A program made the translations under genes and the position numbers. From Ptychodera flava (taxonomy: Eukaryota; Hemichordata; Enteropneusta; Ptychoderidae), in the NCBI RefSeq assembly GCF_041260155.1, contig NC_091945.1, positions 34,106,296 through 34,170,295 of the forward strand: a stretch of 64,000 nt of DNA, given 5' to 3'. The notes under the pieces are model-generated. The model was given only the letters and a program-made list of their open reading frames with translations. It searched no databases and was not told the DNA's origin. Of the stretch, positions 35,731-47,204 are shown in pieces. Within the stretch, counting starts at the first letter, position 1. Every line of letters begins with the position of its first letter.

Positions 35731-36117
35731 GTATAATAGCGTGTAGAACAAAGATGTTATCTGTAGTACAATGGTTCTTTCTGAAGCCAGCCTGACAATC
35801 TGAAATGATATTTACGTTATCAGACACTTAGTTAATCTGTCATTCAGGATCGCAGTAAATATTTTTCCTAATGCGTTGAGAAGAGAAATACCCCTGTAAT
35901 TGTTCACATCTTTTCTGTCACCCTTTTAAAAGAGCGGGATAACAATAGCGATAGTCCATTCTGACGGGAAAATTCCAGACTCAAAAATACAATTAAAAAG
36001 CTCAACAAGTAAAGGTAGAATAATGTCTGAGGCATACTTGTAGAACTCATTTGGAAGGCCATCTGGACCTGGGGCTTTACCTGATTTTAATTTTTTCAGA
36101 CATTTTAACACCTCATT
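35731..36117 (-). pseudogene. LINE reverse transcriptase fragment
   Basis: The minus strand reads LKKLKSGKAPGPDGLPNEFY, then FESGIFPSEWTIAIVIPLF; after an in-frame TAA it continues KGDRKDVNNYRGISLLNALG and KIFTAILNDRL, and after a frame change QAGFRK and TTDNIFVLHAII. These are the early RT motifs of non-LTR retrotransposons in their usual order. Neither the catalytic YADD box nor the endonuclease is present. The piece is bounded on one side by the ATCTGG tail of a repeat and on the other by the hairpin at 36,121. Confidence 0.85.
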
Positions 36118-36120
36118 TTT

Positions 36121-37496
36121 ACCTCGCGTGCGCATGCGCGCAGCGAGGTTATGGTTTAGGCGTTTCTGTGTGTGTGTCTGTCTGTCTGTCTGTTAGCACG
36201 ATATCTCAAAAACGGCTTGGCAGATTCCGATCACATTTCGCACACAATTTGTTCTTCAAATTTGCAAGAACTGATTAGTTTTTGGTGGTTGTGCTTTGCG
36301 AATTTATCAAGTTATGAGTAAAAGAAAATTTGTGGCCTGTATAAGTCTATCGGAGGCTAAATAAGTATGTTTGAGGGCGCTATACTAAAACATTTTACAC
36401 AAAGTGATTTCTGAATTCAGTCACTCGGCCGCGCTGATCGCTAATCTTGAGTTTTGACTGTTGATGTCGTCGTGTCGACGTTTGACTTTAAGAATCGTGT
36501 GGGTTACTCTGGACATAGCGAACCAAAAGCTAGATTATCGAAGGTTAGCGTCATAATATTTGATCAATGCATTTTTCTCTGAGAATGAGATGTAGAGTGA
36601 CACTTTTCAATCTTGTGTGTGTGTCAGCGAATTTATATTCCGGCATGGTTCCGCTGAGATCAGCATAATATTATGGCGACGTATTGACAGTCTGTGTCTT
36701 TTAAGTTGCTTTTCAAGATTGTATTATAGCTACAGAACCAACAATGACAAATTTTTCATGAGATTTCCATGTTGGCATTGATGTTAAATCAGGAGCAGTA
36801 GGCTAGCTCCTGCCATGCTCCTGCGTACAATAGGTCTGCGTTTCCCGGCGGTACGGTGGTAGGCCGACGGCTTGTACCACACTGTCCACAGGACAGCACG
36901 TGGTAGAGGCCGTGTGCACAACCTGTACGCAGAGCTTCGAATACACTAGACAGAGTTCGTGTTTCCGTAAATTAGGCATTGAACTTGACAATATAGGCAA
37001 TAACCAGAATCATCGACCATCGCCTGACAAGTGCACCATAGTCAGCTGTACATGAGTTGCGTGGCGTGGTGAGCAGGTTCCCATGGGTATTTATTTTTTG
37101 AAACGCGTACTTCAAAGGTCACGAACTCATTTTGCTGCTACACGGCGCGGCACAGATGATTGTATCGTTTTTGGGCGCATTGAGATACTGTGAAGTAGGT
37201 CAACTCGTTCTACATGGCAATTATATGTGAAATATGCAGAATTTATACGCAAACGCGACCTCTGCCAGTTAAGAGCCTGCTCAGCCATTTGCACTTGCAT
37301 CGACAGATATTGTTGGATCATAATTTTTCAAATGGTTTCTTTTCTTTTTTTTCATTGCGTAATACAGTGGGGATAATGTCAAATTTAGATAGATTGGATT
37401 AATTTCGGGAATAAAAACAATGTAATGTCATAAAAGCCAATACCCCAAGAAGTACTTTACAAAATGTGCACGCGAGGCAATTCAGTTCATATCTGG
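36121..37496 (-). mobile_element. Complete hairpin/microsatellite/core element, class 2b
   Basis: Hairpin ACCTCGCGTGCGCATGCGCG(CAGCGAGGT) at 36121-36149 after a T run, then a (TGTC)n tract and the core ATCTCAAAAACGGCTTGGCA. The other end near 37,467-37,496 reads GTGCACGCGAGGC followed by AATTCAGTTCATATCTGG. CACGCGAGG there is the inverted match of the hairpin arm CCTCGCGTG. Both ends are therefore present, about 1.38 kb apart. The next element starts three bases further on. The interior holds AT-rich sequence and a diverged palindromic insertion near 36,800-36,940. Confidence 0.65.
36800..36945. repeat. Diverged relative of the TAGCYCTGCG inverted-repeat family
   Basis: CTCCTGCGTACAAT..GGCGGTACGGTGGTAGGCC on the left and GTGGTAGAGGCCGTGTGCAC..CTGTACGCAGAGCTTCG on the right are imperfect inverted repeats sharing TGCGTAC and GGTGGTAGGCC-type words with the elements at 35,012 and 38,261. 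No target duplication seen. Confidence 0.45.
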
Positions 37497-37499
37497 TTT

Positions 37500-37798
37500 G
37501 CTCACGTGTGAACACGTGAGCATATGTCGCAGCGATGTCTGTCTGTCTGTGTGTCTGTCTGTCTGTCTGTTGGTCCATTTTCTCAAAAACGGCTGAACGT
37601 ATTTCAGTCAAATTTGGTAGACATCTTCAGAATTCAAATGGCTAGAACTGAAAAGGTTTTGGTGGGCGTGGCTTGGATATTAATGAAGTTATGAAAGTTT
37701 TAATTTTTCTGTTACGCCGCGTATGACAAGTGAAAACAATCGACTGTTTGAGGGCGCTGTGAAATGTGCTTGTCCAGGTTGGCTACAGCTGGATACAT
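37500..37798 (-). mobile_element. Hairpin/microsatellite/core element, class 2, truncated copy
   Basis: Hairpin GCTCACGTGTGAACACGTGA(GC), (TGTC)n and core are nearly identical to 30,567 onward for about 298 bases. Identity stops after GGCTACAGCTGGATA, where unrelated sequence begins. It directly follows the complete element ending at 37,496, so the two are in tandem. Confidence 0.7.
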
Positions 37799-38260
37799 TT
37801 TACCCACAAACCCTAGCGGCATAAAGCCAGTCTTACTGCACTTACTGTACTTGTACATTTCGTCTCCCCGCCATCGTCGCGTAAATCAAGTTATACCGCC
37901 GTATCATAACGAGCACATAGTTCTTCGCTTGTCTCCACAGCCTTTCTGTGCTGTGAGTACGCTTATCCGGCTTTTTGCTGTACAAATTCTGAAGCGTGAT
38001 TTTGATGGACTGTCGGTGTGGTGTCGGTAAGTAATTCAAAGTAATTTGTGTGTGATGTGTTGATTCTATGTCGTGATTTGATGTATGCACCTTTGTTCGA
38101 TACCACGATTTGACTTGGACGCTTTGAGTTTACGGTTGAGAAAGTGAATAGTACGGTACATGCATCAAAAGAATTGAGAAGGAGCGCGACTGTGACTCGA
38201 TCGCGACTGGGAGCTGTAGTTCCGAACTTGACTTTTTCATGGCATAGATTTGTACGGTCG

Positions 38261-38710
38261 GCTCTTGCCCTGCGTACCCTGCTGTGTGTTTCGGGCGTTA
38301 CACGGCCCCCGCCACTATCATCTACATCATCACATCTTTCATCTAGTCTAATGAGGTCTTCCAAATCCTTTGTATTCATTTAGACCCATATTTTTTGAGC
38401 AACGGCTTTTGAGATTTTCTGGCGCACGTTTGTTGGCTCATTATAAAGTGAGTCTTGGGGTCGACTGTTCAGAGATGACAGCTGTAGTTGCTTCATTGTA
38501 AGAAGGCAGACAAGGCCCTCTGTCACAAACCTTAAAAAGTCTGTAGCATGATTGAAAGAATCCATTACTTTACGCTTCACTGTTCTGTGATTAAATGTTT
38601 TCTTGGCGTGCGCCAATGTCAGCTACGCTGGCTCCTCTGTAGAATTCATCCATTAGATGTGGTGGGGCCGTGTAACACCTGAAACACACAGCACGGTACG
38701 CAGAGCTAGC
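38261..38710. mobile_element. 450-bp terminal-inverted-repeat element (TAGCYCTGCG family)
   Basis: Left end GCTCTTGCCCTGCGTACCCT..GGCGTTACACGGCCCC and right end GGGGCCGTGTAACACC..GGTACGCAGAGCTAGC are inverted repeats of about 50 bases with several mismatches. GGTCGG occurs on both sides near the ends, but an exact target duplication is unclear. The roughly 300-base interior has two adjoining minus-strand open frames (MNTKDLEDLIRLDERCDDVD and MAHAKKTFNHRTVKRKVMDS) that match nothing I recognise; they may be transposase remnants. Confidence 0.65.
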
Positions 38711-40139
38711 TAGGTCGGGTAGATTTCTGTGTACGCTGCACTGTCTCCAAAACCCACGTGGGTCCGGCCCGACAGCGTATCCCTTAGCGTACACGAGAGG
38801 TCCTGCACGAAGAATAACAACTTGACTGGTGTCAATGTTATTACTATTTCATAAAAATAGTCCACGTAAAGATTGTTTTGTGACAATCGACGAGAGTCAT
38901 AGGCTGGTTAGGCTAATTTTGTCATGGCACCTAATTTTGTCGTGGCAAAGCCATAGATTAGGGTTAGGGATTTTAGATTGGGCAATAGTTTTCGTTCTCG
39001 TAGATGTCGCGGGGACATGGATATTCTAGGTACACTGGTAGCAATGATGAATAGTTACTATTATTGTTTGTGTATAGGGTCTGTTGTGGTGCTCCGAAAG
39101 GGTTTCAGGTAATATTTTCATGATATCGTCATAATAATATGTCTGATCATTTACATACTTTTTTAGTTTCCTATAATGTGGGACAAGCTACTGAATTTCG
39201 ATGGTTGGTACTCAGTGGCAAAGACTTTGCTCGGAAAATGCGTTACCATCAAAAGCGAATAAGAATGTAAAATGCCCCCAAAAATCTTCCAGACCCCCCA
39301 CCCCCCAGGATATCAAATGGTCCACCCCATAGGTGGGAAGGCTTGTATAATGAAAAATGACATTTATTCATCATATCCATAACTTCCAGACAAATATTGC
39401 TTGCAAGATCCTGGTAGTAGGCCACCACTGTAATTGTTGATAGATCAATAAAGCCTGTCGGCTGGTAGGAACTGATCAATTAGTGTGTGTGTGTAGTGTG
39501 GAGATTTCCTGACTTTCCATCCTGTAAATTTTGACAATTTTCTAAAGTACAGCTTGTAAAAAATTACACAAGTTTAGTAATATGCAGATTAATTTTAGTG
39601 CCCTTTCTTATCCAGCTTTGAGTGTTGAATGAATCATTATGAGGACAAAATGGTAATGTGATGAAATGTCACAGGACAAAGTGATGATAAACCATGAATT
39701 CATTATTATTCATGAAAAGTATACTCTATGAGTGAACTAATGAGGTTTAAATGGGTCCTAAAAGATAAACTTAATTTGATGAGATTTACATCCGTGTGTT
39801 GCCCTTATATTTCATTAAAACAAAATGACATGTCATACACACATCAAAAACATTAAGATAGCTATTTGAAGAGATTGTTGGACATGGAAGTTGTGTGAGA
39901 AATGTTAACAGAGCTTTCGATAATGTTGTATCACTGTTCTAGTAAATGATATGGCACTTCATGGAGTCAACAAAATTTATGACAGTGGTCATTTTAATCC
40001 TTGGTGTTATGTTTTTTTTCATTTGCAGAAGTGGTCTATTGATGATTACATCACCACAGGGCATTCATTAGGACATTCCAATTAAATCCACATATTTTTT
40101 TGTGTGAGTTCATTCACTTTTGCCATTCTTTGTTAGTCC
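38711..40139. other. No gene recognised
   Basis: AT-rich DNA with scattered short open frames. A GT-rich stretch near 39,480 and C-rich runs near 39,275-39,305 are simple sequence. A possible further relative of the TGCGTAC repeats lies at 38,720-38,790. Confidence 0.5.
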
Positions 40140-40375
40140 ATGCAGCTTTTCATTGTGTGTGCATTCAGGCATCTAGGTAGATATTTCAGACATGCCCAAA
40201 CCGATTTCAATTTGTTCTTTGATACTATCAATGCCATCAGGCAGCCATTATGTTATATTTTGTGGCCATTCACAAAGATATGTCTGACATACCTGGACCA
40301 ATGTCATGCAAACTTGCCTTTGTAGGAATGGTGTCGTGTCATCAATGATGAACTTGTTGGTCAATAATTTCCATG
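40140..40375 (-). repeat. Diverged class 1 element tail
   Basis: Words such as TTTGATACTATCAATGCCAT, CAGGCAGCCATTATGTTA, ACCAATGTCATGCA and, at the end, GTGTCATCAATGATGAACTT follow the same order as the 150-bp units and tail of the element at 10,706-12,957. This looks like an older, shortened copy of that family. Confidence 0.55.
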
Positions 40376-40539
40376 AAAAAAATGGAATAAGTTCTTTACA
40401 TGTTGTAAAACATCAAATTCATCTTTTTTGCCAATTTTTTTCACTGGTACAAATATGTATATTTAACAGGATGCAATGGATGTCTTACTTTGATTTTTTG
40501 TTTCTTTAACAGATTATACCAGGAGGCCATATACGTGGT

Positions 40540-40790
40540 GACATTCACTCGCCCATAGGAGGCACAGCAATAACTTGCCCACAGGAGGCGCAATAATAAC
40601 TTGCCCATAGGAAGGGCGCAATAATAACTTGCCCATAGGAGGCGCAATAATCATTTGCCCATAGGAGGCGCAAACAATAACTTGCCCAAAGGGGTACAAC
40701 ACAATCACTTGCCTATAAGAGGCACAGACTGCCCAGTTGAGGCACAGTTGCCCATAGACGGTACAGACTGCCTGTAGAGGCGCGTTCAAG
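40540..40790. repeat. Minisatellite, unit about 26-29 bp
   Basis: About nine degenerate copies of CTTGCCCATAGGAGGCGCAA followed by TAATAA. The first copies are most alike; later ones (GCCCAGTTGAGGCACAG, GCCTGTAGAGGCGC) are diverged. It lies 0.8 kb upstream of the Helentron coding region and could be part of that element's terminal region, but no matching 3' end was found. Confidence 0.85.
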
Positions 40791-41590
40791 ATCACAAATT
40801 GATAGTCAACAAGCATTGGTTACAACATTGCTGATAGTACTTTGAGCAAACACTGTTGTGGTTAATTTTGCATTTAGATCACAACTGATTTGACATTGAT
40901 AATATTCAGTATTAACTTGCAGAAGAAAAAAAATAAGGCAGTAAAGTTTTGTCTTTGTCTTCCTCAGTGAACATTGTGAAATTATACTGTGAATATTTAA
41001 CAGCACACAAGTTAGTGCTCTATCATTTACTTCCTGATAGGAAACAAAGATTGTTTACAGGCAGATTATTTGCAATCAAATAATTACTTCAGCGTACTGA
41101 ATATATAAGGAAGACTGACATTTCTCTACAATTTCTGAAAATTGGCATTCATTTACTTCATAATAAACAAGAACAGTCATACCACATTCTATCATTGTCT
41201 ACTTATTACTGACAACCCTTTTAACTGCTTTTTTCTGTCTAGGTCCAGCTTCCCCAATAAAGTTGGACCTAAATTTTGTAGTGAAAGGGTTCAACGTCTA
41301 ACTGCACAATATTGACAAGCAATAACACATTCATAGTCTACAATCTCAACAAACACAATCATTCTTTCATCAATACTTCAACTTTTAAGGTTTCACTTTC
41401 ATAGCATCAGAAGAAATCAAGGAAGCAATAAGCAACATCAGTCAAATTATTAATTTTTCTTCCTATACAAGTGCTTGAATTGACTGTAAGAACTTATTAT
41501 AATATTAAGCACACCCATAACACAACGTTACTATAAAAGTACAATGAGAGTAAAAAAACTGAGCATAAAAGCAAAAATGAAAGAAGTAAA

Positions 41591-42241
41591 TTGTACATGC
41601 AACGAAAAAGACAGTTGCAGACTCCTCACAGATGTTACACAAAGGTTAATGTCGAAGGTGATGGTAATTGCTTGTTCCGTGCTATAAGTCTAGGACTCTA
41701 TGGAACACAAGATCATCATCATGCAATAAGAGTACATACTGTTGACTATGTAATTGAACATTGGGACAGATATGAGGATCCAATTAAAGGTGAATATGAA
41801 AGATGGCATATTGTCTCTCAAGATGACTATAGGCAGTATATGTCCAGATCTGAACCAGGTAATGCAACTTATGGAGGGGACATTGAAATAAATGCTGCAG
41901 CGCTTGCATATAACATTAATATTGCAGTTCATCTTGACACTTTAAGTGAACCATTAGAGACTGTTGGTAATTCTTCTGTAAGTATACATCTTTTGTATCA
42001 TGCAATCCGTGTTGAAGGAGAAATTGATAGTGGTCACTATGACTTTCTGCAAAGCACAGAGCAAAATTTGTCACAAGCAATAAATGTAAACAGTTTTGGA
42101 CCAGTACAAACAGAGAAATCTATGCCGCAAAATGAACATTGTGTAAATTATAGAGAAATAGAGAAACAGAGAGACATGATTGCCAAGAGAGAAAAGAGAG
42201 AACAAATAGAGTTTAGGCAAAGCGAAACCAAAGAGATTTAA
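41591..42241 (+). pseudogene. Helentron OTU-family cysteine protease domain
   Basis: VEGDGNCLFRAISLGLYG holds the catalytic Asp and Cys of OTU proteases, and SGHYDFLQ supplies the C-terminal His. The spacing, about 120 residues, fits. Between them lie WDRYEDPIKGEYERWHIVSQ and NAAALAYNINIAVHLDT, typical of OTU domains in transposons. This segment is open throughout. OTU domains in Helitrons are thought to act as proteases or deubiquitinases; the role here is not known. Confidence 0.85.
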
Positions 42242-42500
42242 CAGCCAAGCAAAATAAACGAGCTGATCCAGCATACAGGCAAACTGAAAGGCAAAGAGAT
42301 ATGAATGCTAAGAAAATTATGAGAACTGATGAGCTGTACAGACAAACTGAAAGGCAAAGAGATGTCAATGCTAAGAAAACTATGAGAGCTGATGATGTGT
42401 ATAAACAAACTGAAAACAAGAGAAACAGGACATCAATGAAATTGAGACGGTGTGATGATGAGTACAGAGAAAATGAAAGGGAAAAAATGCTAATGCTAAA
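42180..42500 (+). repeat. 63-bp coding repeats in the Helentron
   Basis: Units of about 63 bases encode the pattern RADDxYRQTERQRDxNAKKxM. Four copies can be followed before it decays. Arrays of this kind are common in the N-terminal part of Helitron Rep/helicase proteins. The frame changes between the first copy and the rest. Confidence 0.8.
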
Positions 42501-42605
42501 AAGACAAAGAGAACTGACCAGGTCTTCAGGGAAAGCGAAAAGATCAGAGATGCCAATATTAAAAGTATTAAAAGAACTGATAAATCATATAGAGAGAGAG
42601 AGCAA

Positions 42606-43300
42606 ATGAGAGATAGATTAAACAAACTAAACAACAGAAGATGTAGTGCTGCCAAATCTATTGAAGAGCTGATACAAATTTTTCACGGTGCAGTTCAGAA
42701 TGGCCCAAATTTTGTATGTGTGTGCTGCCAACAGCTGTGGTACAGAGAAAGTGTTTTGAACTACAATAATGTTAAAGAAAAGTTAAACACCTTTGCATCA
42801 TCTCAGGCTACAGATAATGATATGGCACCATTATGTAAAACTTGTTATTCATATTTAAAAGAGTCAAAGTTGCCTCCTTGTTCTGTGGCCAATAACATGT
42901 CATTTCCATTAATTCCCCCCGAGTTACAGTTACATCCACTAGAAGAAAGACTTGTTGCCTTACGCATTCCATTCATGCAAATAAGAGAATTGCCAAGAGG
43001 TAGACAAGTTAGTCTCAGAGGTAACATAGTCAATGTTATAGCTGATGTATCAACTACTGTCTCTACATTACCTAGAACTTTAAATGAATCGCAGACAATA
43101 CCTGTCAAATTTAAAAGAAAGATTAGCTATAGTCATGCCTATCAGGTAGAGAATGTCAGACCAGTGAAAGTCTTACAAGCAGCTAATTGGTTAGTTAAAA
43201 ATAGCCCCTTATATAAAGCAGAACTGATTACAATATCTACAGATTGGGTTGTTTGCAGAAAGGATGAAAACCACAATTGGCAGGAATTTTGTGAGAAAAT
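42606..43300 (+). pseudogene. Helentron DUF6570-like Cys domain
   Basis: FVCVCCQQLWYRESV and LCKTCYSYLKESKLPPCSVA form a paired-Cys region. ELQLHPLEERLVALRIPFMQ, RGNIVNVIADV, LPRTLNE and VKFKRKISYSHAYQVENVRP follow, the usual series upstream of the Helitron Rep domain. It is commonly annotated as DUF6570 and its function is unknown. Past about 43,300 the frame changes. Confidence 0.75.
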
Positions 43301-43899
43301 GACGATCATGATTATTCTCACATGTCTGACAAACAAACATGTAAACAAGATGACAGTAATGATCATGATGATCATGATGATGATGATAATTGGACTGAAG
43401 AAATAAAATTGGAAGATCATCCTGCTGGCACACTGGATACAATGCTGTCACCTTTATATGATCAACACACAGACTCTGATGGCGCAGTTTGTTATGCACC
43501 AGGCGAGAACAATAAACCACTAGGAATATTTCAAGACAATATTCTGAGGAGCTCTCATTTCCAACAATATATTGTGGTCAACCCAGACAAAAGAAACGCA
43601 TAGTCCCTGTATTATATAGTACATTGTGTAAATGGGAACTTCGACACAAAGATAGGAGAGTTGCAAAGTCGATGCCTAACATTTTCTTTAAACTAAAAAA
43701 TTACAAATCAAGCAGATTAAAGACAAGGCAACATTATGTTTGCGAAAATGTAATCTGAAGGGCCGCAATTAACAGCTGGTGAGCTTCAATCACCACAAAA
43801 TGTTGATAAAATTGTTCGACTTGATGAGGGATTCAGAGTGTTGAAGACACTTAGAGGTTCACCACCATACTGGAGAGTGCAAAGAAGGATATATTTGCC

Positions 43900-44929
43900 A
43901 TGATACGTCAACTTGGTATTCCAACATTTTTCATGTCATTTTCATCAGCAGAATCTAAATGGATACATCTATTGAAAATTCTTGGAAGGACAGTTCACAA
44001 CAAGGAATACACAGATGACGATGTATTGAACATGTCTTGGAATACAAAATCTGATTTGATAAAATCTGACCCTGTTACGTGTGCTCGACACTTTGACTAT
44101 TCATTTCAACGATTTATGCATGATTTCCTAATGAGCTCACATCATCCAATTGGTGAAATACACGATTACTTTTACAGAGTGGAATTCCAACAAAGAGGAT
44201 CACCACATATACACATGCTTGTATGGATTAATGATGCACCACAATATGGTGAAAATAGTGATGATGACATCACACAATTCATAGATCAGTATATTACATG
44301 TTCAAATGATACCAGTAATGAATCCTTCGCTGAATTGATAAATTATCAAATGCACAGACATGCAAAACCTGTAAGAAAAAGGCCAATGTGTTTGCAGATT
44401 TGGATTTCCTGTGCCACCTATGCCAAGAACAATGATATTGCAGCCATTGCCAATGGATACTGATGAAAGCACAGAACAGATCCTTCAAAAGCACTATGAA
44501 AATATCAAGACTGTTGTTACTGATTTACAATTTGGAGAAACTCTTTCTTTTTCTGAATTCTTAAATAAACTACAACTTGATGAACAAACCTATATTAATG
44601 CAATACAGTCATCTCTAACATCAGATAAAATATTCCTCAAGAGGTCACCAAATGAAATAAGAATTAACAGCTACAATGAAACCCTACTCAAAGCTTGGAG
44701 AGCAAACATGGACATTCAATTCATTCTTGATCCATATGCATGTGCCATGTACATCGCATCTTACATTAGTAAAGCTCAACGTGGAATGAGTAATTTGCTC
44801 AGTAGGGCTGTGGAAGAAGCAAGGGAAGGATGTCATGATATCAGAGAAAGTGTCAGGCATATAGGAAACAAATTCTTAATCATGTTGAAGTTAGTGCTCA
44901 AGAAGCTGTTTACCTTGTTATGCAAATGA
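43900..44929 (+). pseudogene. Helentron Rep (HUH) nuclease domain
   Basis: The segment starts near IPTFFMSFSSAESKWIHLLK and has FQQRGSPHIHMLVWINDAPQ, whose HIH is the metal-binding HUH motif. After one frame change comes CAMYIASYISKAQRGMS, carrying the paired tyrosines (YxxxYxxK) that cut and join the DNA strand in rolling-circle transposition. These are the hallmark residues of Helitron Rep. Confidence 0.85.
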
Positions 44930-45101
44930 GACTAAGAAGAGCTTCACGCGGCTTCACATTTATTAACACATCACCCCCTGATGATAGAGTTATCCTATTG
45001 AAACCTCTTGATGACATACAAAACATGCGTCCAAATGCTACTGACATAGAAAGTGATAGCATCTTGAAAAATATGAGAGGCGCCCAAAAGCCCTTGAGAA
45101 A

Positions 45102-47190
45102 TTGTGCTTGGCAGACTTGGCAGCATGGTACAGTTTTCAAAAGTTAAAAGATAACCCGCAAGATCATTATCAAGATAATGATGACTTCTACAAAACTGAT
45201 GAAGAGGATGATGATGATGAAAACAACACAATATATCAGATACGTGGCCTTGTGTATAAAAAACGCACCAAAAGTAAAGTTATCAGATATGTTCGTTTCC
45301 ATAGGGAAAAAGACAAAGAAAATCATTACAGAGAGTTAATAATGTTGTTTTATCCTTGGCGAAATGAAAATGAACTCCTTGCAGGGTGCAAAACATACTA
45401 TGATCGTTACATGCAAGTAAAATTTGAAGTAGATTCTAAAGAAAAGGAGTACAATAAAAATGCTCAGGAATTAGATCAAGCTATTGAAGCAGTACAAAAC
45501 ACAGCCATTGATATGTTTGATAATGTTGCTCCAAATACACAACATCAGGAACATCAAGACATTTTAGAAGGATCAAGGCCAAGTGACACATTGAGTATGT
45601 TTGCACCATGTGATGAGAGTCATTCTAAATATGACATTGGACAGGACATTGGCATCAGTACAAATAATCCCATTATTGAAGATCTTCAACAACCACGAAT
45701 GGCTGATAATGAATTATATCCACTTTTACAGAAACTCAACAAGAAACAAAAAGAAATATTCTATCACATAGTACATTGGATGAAAACAAGGACAGAGCCG
45801 TTAAATATTTTTGTAACAGGTGGCGCTGGTGTAGGAAATCTCTTGTTCTCAAATCATTGTATCAAGTACTTTTAAATATCTTTCAAATCTTCCTGGTGAA
45901 AATCCTGACAACATACACTTATTACTAGTTGCACCTACTGGAAAAGCTGCTTACAACATTAAGGGTACTACAATTCATTCAGCTTTTCAAATTCCTGCAT
46001 CCCAAGGTTTTCATTATAGACCACTGACATCAGAAAGACTTAATACTCTACAAGCAAAATACAGGAACTTAAAAGTCATATTCATAGATGAAATCTCCAT
46101 GGTTGGTAATGGTATGTTAAACTATATCAATCTCAGACTACAACAGATAATGGCCAACAATAAAATCTTTGGTGGTGTCAGCGTTGTTAGCTTTGGCGAC
46201 TTATATCAATTAAAACCTGTCTTTGATGGTTGGATATTTAACGACCTTCAACATGATTATGGGCCATTGGCTGTCAACATCTGGAAAGACCTGTTCAAAA
46301 TGTTTGAATTAACAGATATTATGAGGCAAAAGGATGACCAGAATTTTGCTAAATTACTCACCGTATACGTGAGGGAAAGCATACATCTCATGACATAAAA
46401 GTTCTGCAAACTCGAATAGTCAGTGTTGATAAAAAAACTTCATCTATTGATGAGTCGACAGTACATCTTTATTGCGAGAACAGACTTGTTGATGACCACA
46501 ATGCAATAGCATATGACAGACTTACAGGAATAAAAACATGTATACCTGCTACTGATACAGTCATTGGCGATGTCTCTGAGATCATAAAACACAAAACATT
46601 AGGTATTGTTGTCATGCTTCCTGCTCAAAAAAAATGGGGTTAGTTTCTAAATTATCAATTGGAACAAATCAGCGTATTGAGCTTTGCATTAATCTGTCTG
46701 TAAATGATGGATTGATAAATGGTACTCCAGGAGTAATCAAATACATCGATGGACCTGATTTGCATCATGTTACTATTCTATGGATTTTATTTGATGACGA
46801 TTGTGTTGGCAAAAACCTGCGACGTGAAAAACGGCATTTAATACATGACAAAGTATCTCACAGATGGACGCCAGTTTTACAGATATCACGGCAATTTAGA
46901 GTGGGAAGACACAAAATGCAGAAGTTGTGAGAAAACAATTTCCACTCACACCAGCTAGTGCCAAAACAATACATCGTTGTCAAGGTGATACACTTAACAA
47001 TGTGGTTGTGGACTTCAGTACAGCAAACAAGAGAAATCAGTGTCATGTACACTATGTTGCTTTAAGCAGAGTGACTAAACTTACAGGTCTCAACATAACC
47101 ACATTACAAGAAAATCAAATATCAGTTAGCACTGATGTTACACAAGAGATGCAACGCATGAGAACCCATTCCATGCTACAACTCTGTTTC
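45102..47190 (+). pseudogene. Helentron PIF1-type helicase domain
   Basis: Motifs in order: FVTGGAGVG (Walker A, where the frame breaks at the expected Lys), LLLVAPTGKAAYNIKGTTIH, IFIDEISMVG (Walker B), GGVSVVSFGDLYQLKPV, MRQKDDQNFA, then IGTNQRIELCINLSVNDGLI, PLTPASAKTIHRCQGDTLNN and VHYVALSRVTKLTGL. This is a complete superfamily 1 helicase series spread over several frames. Confidence 0.85.
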
Positions 47191-47204
47191 ACATTACCAT
47201 ATAT

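Noticed and set aside
38380-38616. 78-residue minus-strand frame as a host gene
   Set aside because: It lies wholly inside the 38,261-38,710 inverted-repeat element and matches no family I know; at most it is a remnant of that element.
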